From Halolamina pelagica (lineage in GTDB: Archaea > Halobacteriota > Halobacteria > Halobacteriales > Haloferacaceae): DNA of 64,000 nt. The stretch spans positions 258,767-322,766 of the forward strand of contig NZ_FOXI01000003.1 in assembly GCF_900115675.1 (NCBI RefSeq), read 5' to 3'. Below the pieces are notes generated by a model, which saw nothing but the letters and a program-made list of their open reading frames with translations, was not told the origin of the DNA and ran no database searches. A program made the translations under genes and the position numbers. Shown piece after piece: positions 60,455 to 64,000 of this stretch (the first letter of the stretch is position 1; each line of letters starts with the position of its first letter).

Positions 60455-61471
60455 ATGACCGACCGAGTCGCGACCACCCTGGGACTGTACCCGCTCCCGG
60501 ACTGGGCGAAAGACGAACTCTCGAACCTGAAAGGCCATCAGAAGGCGGACCTCGTCGACGGCAGCGAGGGGCCGGAGGTCCGGGCGGCCTACGAGCGCGT
60601 CCGCGAGGACCTGATCGACGACCAGCGCGAGGCCGGCCTCGACCGCGTCGTCGAGGGGCAGGGCCGCTGGGACGACTGGCTCGCGCACCCGCTGGCGGTC
60701 CACGAGGGCGTCGAGACCGGCGGCATCGTGCGCTACTACGACAACAACAACTTCTACCGCGACCCGCGGGTCGTCGACGAGTTGACGCCCGACGGCGACG
60801 TGGCCGCCGAACTCGACGCCGCCACGGGCCTGCTGAACGAGGGCGACTCCCTGCAGGCGGTTCTCCCGGGTCCCTACACGCTCGCGGAACTCGCGACCGA
60901 CGAGCACTACGGCGACGAGGCTGATTTCCTCGCCGCGATTGCCGAGTTCCTCGCCGCCGAGGTCGAGGCGCTCCCGCCCCACGAGACGCTGTTCCTGCTC
61001 GACCCCTCGCTGGTGACGGATTCGCCGGAGGACGACGCGAACGAGCGCGTCAGCGACGCCGTCGACACGGTCGCGGCCGCGACCGACGCCGACGTGGTGC
61101 TCCAGAGCTACTGGGGTGCCCACGCGGAGAAGACCTACGCGCACCTGATGGACGCCGACTTCGACGCGTTCGGCTTCGACTTCGTCGCCGGCGACCGCGA
61201 CGCCCACCTCTACAACGTCACCGAGTTCGGCACGAAAGACGACGTCTCGCTGGGGCTCGTCGACGGCCAGAACACCGCCGTCGAGAGCCCCGAGACCGTC
61301 GCCGAGCGCATCGACTGGGTGACCGAACAGGTCCCGAGCCAGACGTTCGACACCGTCTACGCGACGCCCAACACCGAACTCGCGTACCTGCCCGTCTCGA
61401 CCTACCGGGAGAAGCTCTCCGTGTTGGCCGACGGGGTTGATCTCGCGCCGGAGACGGAGGTGAGCGCCTGA
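60455..61471 (+). CDS. MetE-like protein, first of a split methionine synthase pair
   Basis: 338 aa (beta/alpha)8 protein of the UROD/MetE-like family: TTLGLYPLPDWAKDELSNLK, RYYDNNNFYRDPRVVDELTP, VLPGPYTLAELATDEHYGDE, VLQSYWGAHAEKTYAHLMDA and TVYATPNTELAYLP. It lacks the His-x-Cys...Cys zinc site seen in the next gene, so it corresponds to the N-terminal or folate-side half of cobalamin-independent methionine synthase. Ends on the A of the next ATG (TGATG), so both halves are made together. Confidence 0.85.
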   Translation: MTDRVATTLGLYPLPDWAKDELSNLKGHQKADLVDGSEGPEVRAAYERVREDLIDDQREAGLDRVVEGQGRWDDWLAHPLAVHEGVETGGIVRYYDNNNFYRDPRVVDELTPDGDVAAELDAATGLLNEGDSLQAVLPGPYTLAELATDEHYGDEADFLAAIAEFLAAEVEALPPHETLFLLDPSLVTDSPEDDANERVSDAVDTVAAATDADVVLQSYWGAHAEKTYAHLMDADFDAFGFDFVAGDRDAHLYNVTEFGTKDDVSLGLVDGQNTAVESPETVAERIDWVTEQVPSQTFDTVYATPNTELAYLPVSTYREKLSVLADGVDLAPETEVSA

Positions 61472-62547
61472 TGGCCCGCGACGCCACCAATCGCGAGCAG
61501 TTCCGCCCCGACGACCACGAGCACGAGCACTTCCTGCTGACCAGCGTCGTCGGCTCCTACCCCAAGCCGACGTGGCTCAACCGGGCCGACGACCTCGCCG
61601 CGGATTCCGACTCCGCGTTCGACGAGGACGACCTCGAGGAGGCACACGACGACGCCGCCCGCCTCATCACCGAGGAGCACGAGCGAACCGGCCTCGACAC
61701 CGTCGTCGACGGCGAGATGCGCCGCAACGAGATGGTGGAGTTCTTCGCCGAGCGCATCGACGGCTACGAGTTCAACGGCCCCGTGAAGGTGTGGGGCCAC
61801 AACTACTTCGACAAGCCGAGCGTCGTCGAGGAGGTTGAGTACGACGAGCCGTGGCTGGTCGACGAGTTCGAGTTCACCGATTCCGTCGCGGAGCGCCCGG
61901 TCAAGGTCCCGATCACGGGCCCCTACACGCTCGCGAACTGGGCGTTCGACGAGCACTACGGCGACAGCGAGGCGCTCGCCTACGACCTCGCGGACCTGGT
62001 GAACGAGGAGATCGAGAAACTCGTCGAGGCGGGCGCGCGCTACATCCAGATCGACGAGCCCGCGCTGGCGACGACGCCGGACGACCACGCCATCGTCGGT
62101 GGCTGTCTGGAGCGCATCGTCGACGGCGTGCCCGACGAGGTCCGGGTGGGCGTCCACGTCTGCTACGGCGACTACTCCCGGATCTACCCCGAACTCAACG
62201 AGTTCCCCGTCGACGAGGTCGACCTCGAACTCTGTAACGACGACTACGAGCAGATCGAGACGTTCGCCGACGGCGAGTTCGCGCCCGACCTCGCGCTGGG
62301 GGTCGTCGACGCCCACGCCGCCGAGGTCGAGAGCGTCGCGGAGATCAAGGAGAACATCCGGCAGGGGCTGAAGGTGGTGCCGCCCGAGAAACTCACCGTC
62401 TCGCCGGACTGCGGGCTGAAGCTGCTGCCCCGCGAGGCCGCCTATCAGAAGACCGAGAACCTCGTGACTGCGGCCCGAGAGGTGGAGGCCGAACTCGACG
62501 CCGGCGAGATCGAGGTGCCGGTCTCGACGCCGCCCGCCGACGACTGA
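61471..62547 (+). CDS. Cobalamin-independent methionine synthase, catalytic half
   Basis: 358 aa. LLTSVVGSYPKPTWLNRADD at the N-terminus, GEMRRNEMVEFFAERI, PITGPYTLANWAFDEHYGDS, IQIDEPALATTPDD. Zinc/homocysteine site: VHVCYGDYS (His and Cys, ~227-229), a downstream Glu, and SPDCGLKLLP (~Cys310). Transfers methyl from a folate or pterin donor to homocysteine. Works with the preceding gene. Confidence 0.88.
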   Translation: MARDATNREQFRPDDHEHEHFLLTSVVGSYPKPTWLNRADDLAADSDSAFDEDDLEEAHDDAARLITEEHERTGLDTVVDGEMRRNEMVEFFAERIDGYEFNGPVKVWGHNYFDKPSVVEEVEYDEPWLVDEFEFTDSVAERPVKVPITGPYTLANWAFDEHYGDSEALAYDLADLVNEEIEKLVEAGARYIQIDEPALATTPDDHAIVGGCLERIVDGVPDEVRVGVHVCYGDYSRIYPELNEFPVDEVDLELCNDDYEQIETFADGEFAPDLALGVVDAHAAEVESVAEIKENIRQGLKVVPPEKLTVSPDCGLKLLPREAAYQKTENLVTAAREVEAELDAGEIEVPVSTPPADD

Positions 62548-62616
62548 GGACGCCGGACCTTTCGTCGATCTCGCTCCAAACATCTATACGGTAGATTGGC
62601 GAACGGCCCTACGAGC

Positions 62617-62760
62617 ATGGCCGCGATGAGTACACTCGACTGGCTCGGGGTCGTCGGACCGTACGCGATCTTCTTCGTGATGTTGATCGTGTACTACGTC
62701 TGGGAGGGGCGGCGCGAACGCGCGCTCCGGAAACAGTACGAGGAGGGGGAGCATGCATAG
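62617..62760 (+). CDS. Symporter small accessory protein
   Basis: 47 aa: MAAMSTLDWLGVVGPYAIFF, one membrane helix (VVGPYAIFFVMLIVYYVW) and a charged tail EGRRERALRKQYEEGEHA. Same size and layout as the small accessory proteins encoded directly ahead of SSS-family symporters. Its last eight bases overlap the symporter start. TATA-like ATCTATACG lies at 62582-62590. Confidence 0.75.
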   Translation: MAAMSTLDWLGVVGPYAIFFVMLIVYYVWEGRRERALRKQYEEGEHA

Positions 62761-64000
62761 CGGCGCGCTCGTGCCGATGCAGGGCACCGGCGGCATCGCG
62801 GGCGCCGCGGGGATCTGGGTCCTCGCCACCTTCGCGCTCTACCTCGTCGTCCTCGTCGGGATCGGCCTGTGGGCCTCCCGGTTCATGGACTCCGTCGGCG
62901 ACTACGTCATCGGCGGCCGCGAGATCGGGCCGGTGGTGACGGGGTTCTCCGAGCGCGCCTCCGAGATGAGCGGCTGGCTCACGCTGGGGGTCCCCGCCGA
63001 CGCCTACGGGACGGGGATCATGGCGTTCCTCAACGGGCTGGGGATGATCCCGGCCGACCTGTTCGCGTGGGCCGGGATCGCCAAGCGCCTCCGCAAGTAC
63101 ACCGAGATCGTCCGCTCGGTGACGCTGCCGACGTTCTTCGAGACGCGACTGGGTGACGACACCGGGCGGGTGAAGGCCGTCTCGGCGCTCGTGCTCATGC
63201 TGTTCGAGGGCGGCTACGTCGGCGCCCAGATCGTCGCCGCCGGGACGCTGCTGCAGGTGCTGACCGGGATCGAGCCCTGGATCGGCATCATCGCCGGCGG
63301 GGTCATCGTCATCGGCTACACGTTCCTCGGCGGCTACTTCGCCGTCGCGTGGTCGGACTACTTCCAGGGCGCGATCATCCTGATCGCGTTCATCATCCTC
63401 CCGGTGCTCGCGTTCACGGAGATGGGGCTGCCGTTCGAGGCGGTGGCGGCCGCGGCGGGCGACTCCGCGACCAGCATCACCGCCGGGATGGCCGGCTGGG
63501 CCGCCGTCTTCGGCGTCATCAGCTACGCCGCGATCGGGCTGGGCGTCCCCGGGAACCCCCACATCATGGTGCGGTTCATGGGGATCGACAAGGTGCGGAA
63601 CGTCCGCCTCGCGGCGATGGTCGCACAGCTGTTCATGTTCGTCGCGTACGTCGGCGCCGCGCTCGTCGGGCTGTACGCCATCGCGATGTTCGGCGACGGC
63701 GCGCTCGCGGACCCCGACAACGCGATGCCCCGGCTCACGCTCGACCTGCTGCCGAGCGTCGTCGCCGGCATCGTGCTCGCGGCCGCGCTGGCGGCGATGA
63801 TGTCCAGCGCCGACTCCCAGCTGCTCGTGGCGACGAGCGCGGTCGTCGAGGACGTCTACCACGGCTTCCTCGACCGCGACGCGACCCAGGAGGAGCTGGT
63901 TCGCTACTCCCGCTACGTCACCTTCGGGCTCGGCGCCGCGAGCGTCGCGTTCGCCTTCATCGCCCAGGACACGCCGATCTACACGCTCGTCCTCGACTAC
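62753..64000 (+). CDS. Sodium/solute symporter (SSS family, PutP-like), runs off window
   Basis: First 416 residues are visible. SSS signatures: DYVIGGREIGPVVTGFSERA, SEMSGWLTLGVPADAYGTGI, GGYFAVAWSDYFQGAIILIA and ALAAMMSSADSQLLVATSAV, the last being the Ser-rich helix of the sodium site. GFSERASEMSGW and SDYFQG point to a proline-transporter-like subclass, but the solute cannot be proven. About ten helices of the usual thirteen fall inside the window. Confidence 0.92.
   Translation, partial: MHSGALVPMQGTGGIAGAAGIWVLATFALYLVVLVGIGLWASRFMDSVGDYVIGGREIGPVVTGFSERASEMSGWLTLGVPADAYGTGIMAFLNGLGMIPADLFAWAGIAKRLRKYTEIVRSVTLPTFFETRLGDDTGRVKAVSALVLMLFEGGYVGAQIVAAGTLLQVLTGIEPWIGIIAGGVIVIGYTFLGGYFAVAWSDYFQGAIILIAFIILPVLAFTEMGLPFEAVAAAAGDSATSITAGMAGWAAVFGVISYAAIGLGVPGNPHIMVRFMGIDKVRNVRLAAMVAQLFMFVAYVGAALVGLYAIAMFGDGALADPDNAMPRLTLDLLPSVVAGIVLAAALAAMMSSADSQLLVATSAVVEDVYHGFLDRDATQEELVRYSRYVTFGLGAASVAFAFIAQDTPIYTLVLDY

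Overview
The window is a high-GC chromosomal segment from a haloarchaeon (class Halobacteria). The evidence is the strongly acidic proteins, Tat-type lipoprotein signals, a class I lysyl-tRNA synthetase, ribosomal protein S19e beside a PDCD5-family protein, a trpDFEG operon, a PitA-like heme protein, TATA boxes with short or absent leaders, and tRNAs without an encoded CCA. All assignments come from reading the sequence. No database search was run.

Left part (1-20,700) is conserved core. It holds nadE (partial), tRNA-Gly(CCC), a DsrE-like protein, a hexapeptide-repeat acyltransferase, pitA, a PadR regulator, two site-2 proteases, lysS-pyrH, a MobB/MoaE protein, thiL, a UPF0104-type membrane protein, rps19e-PDCD5-PP-loop ATPase-hisS, the trpDFEG operon (with TGTACA boxes upstream) and tRNA-Val(GAC).

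Middle part (20,700-36,780), just after tRNA-Val, is a mosaic and visibly AT-richer accessory region with many broken genes. There is a tyrosine integrase frameshifted immediately before its catalytic tyrosine, two membrane-protein genes split by in-frame stops, a probable frameshift in a block that recalls pleolipovirus modules (ATPase plus small membrane proteins), a histidine-kinase fragment nearly identical to an intact kinase 2.3 kb away, and truncated amphi-Trp-like and DUF5786-like pieces. Intact cargo includes a halocyanin-like copper lipoprotein divergent from a winged-helix regulator and two small membrane proteins, a large lipoprotein, a histidine kinase and several HTH regulators.

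Right-centre (36,785-42,210) is a sulfide/persulfide module: a rhodanese-metallo-beta-lactamase persulfide dioxygenase-like enzyme, a divergent winged-helix protein fused to a tandem rhodanese, a sulfide:quinone oxidoreductase, a DUF1641 protein and a 1-Cys peroxiredoxin. After it come an APC permease with a universal stress protein, two DUF7344-type membrane regulators, a TrmB-family regulator and a zinc-ribbon membrane protein.

Region 47,992-54,695 is the most striking part: an operon-like block of four secreted TasA/camelysin-like proteins with SipW-type or Tat-like leaders, one of them with a von Willebrand A domain spliced into the beta fold. It continues with an archaeal type I signal peptidase, a Thr/Pro- and sequon-rich surface protein and a 56-residue membrane protein. 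Two of its intergenic gaps carry hairpins that look like tRNA T-arms. I propose it as an archaeal surface-fibre or adhesion system with its own signal peptidase.

The right end (54,765-64,000) has a complete oligopeptide-type ABC transporter, a split cobalamin-independent methionine synthase pair, and a sodium/solute symporter (partial at the window edge) preceded by a small symporter accessory protein.
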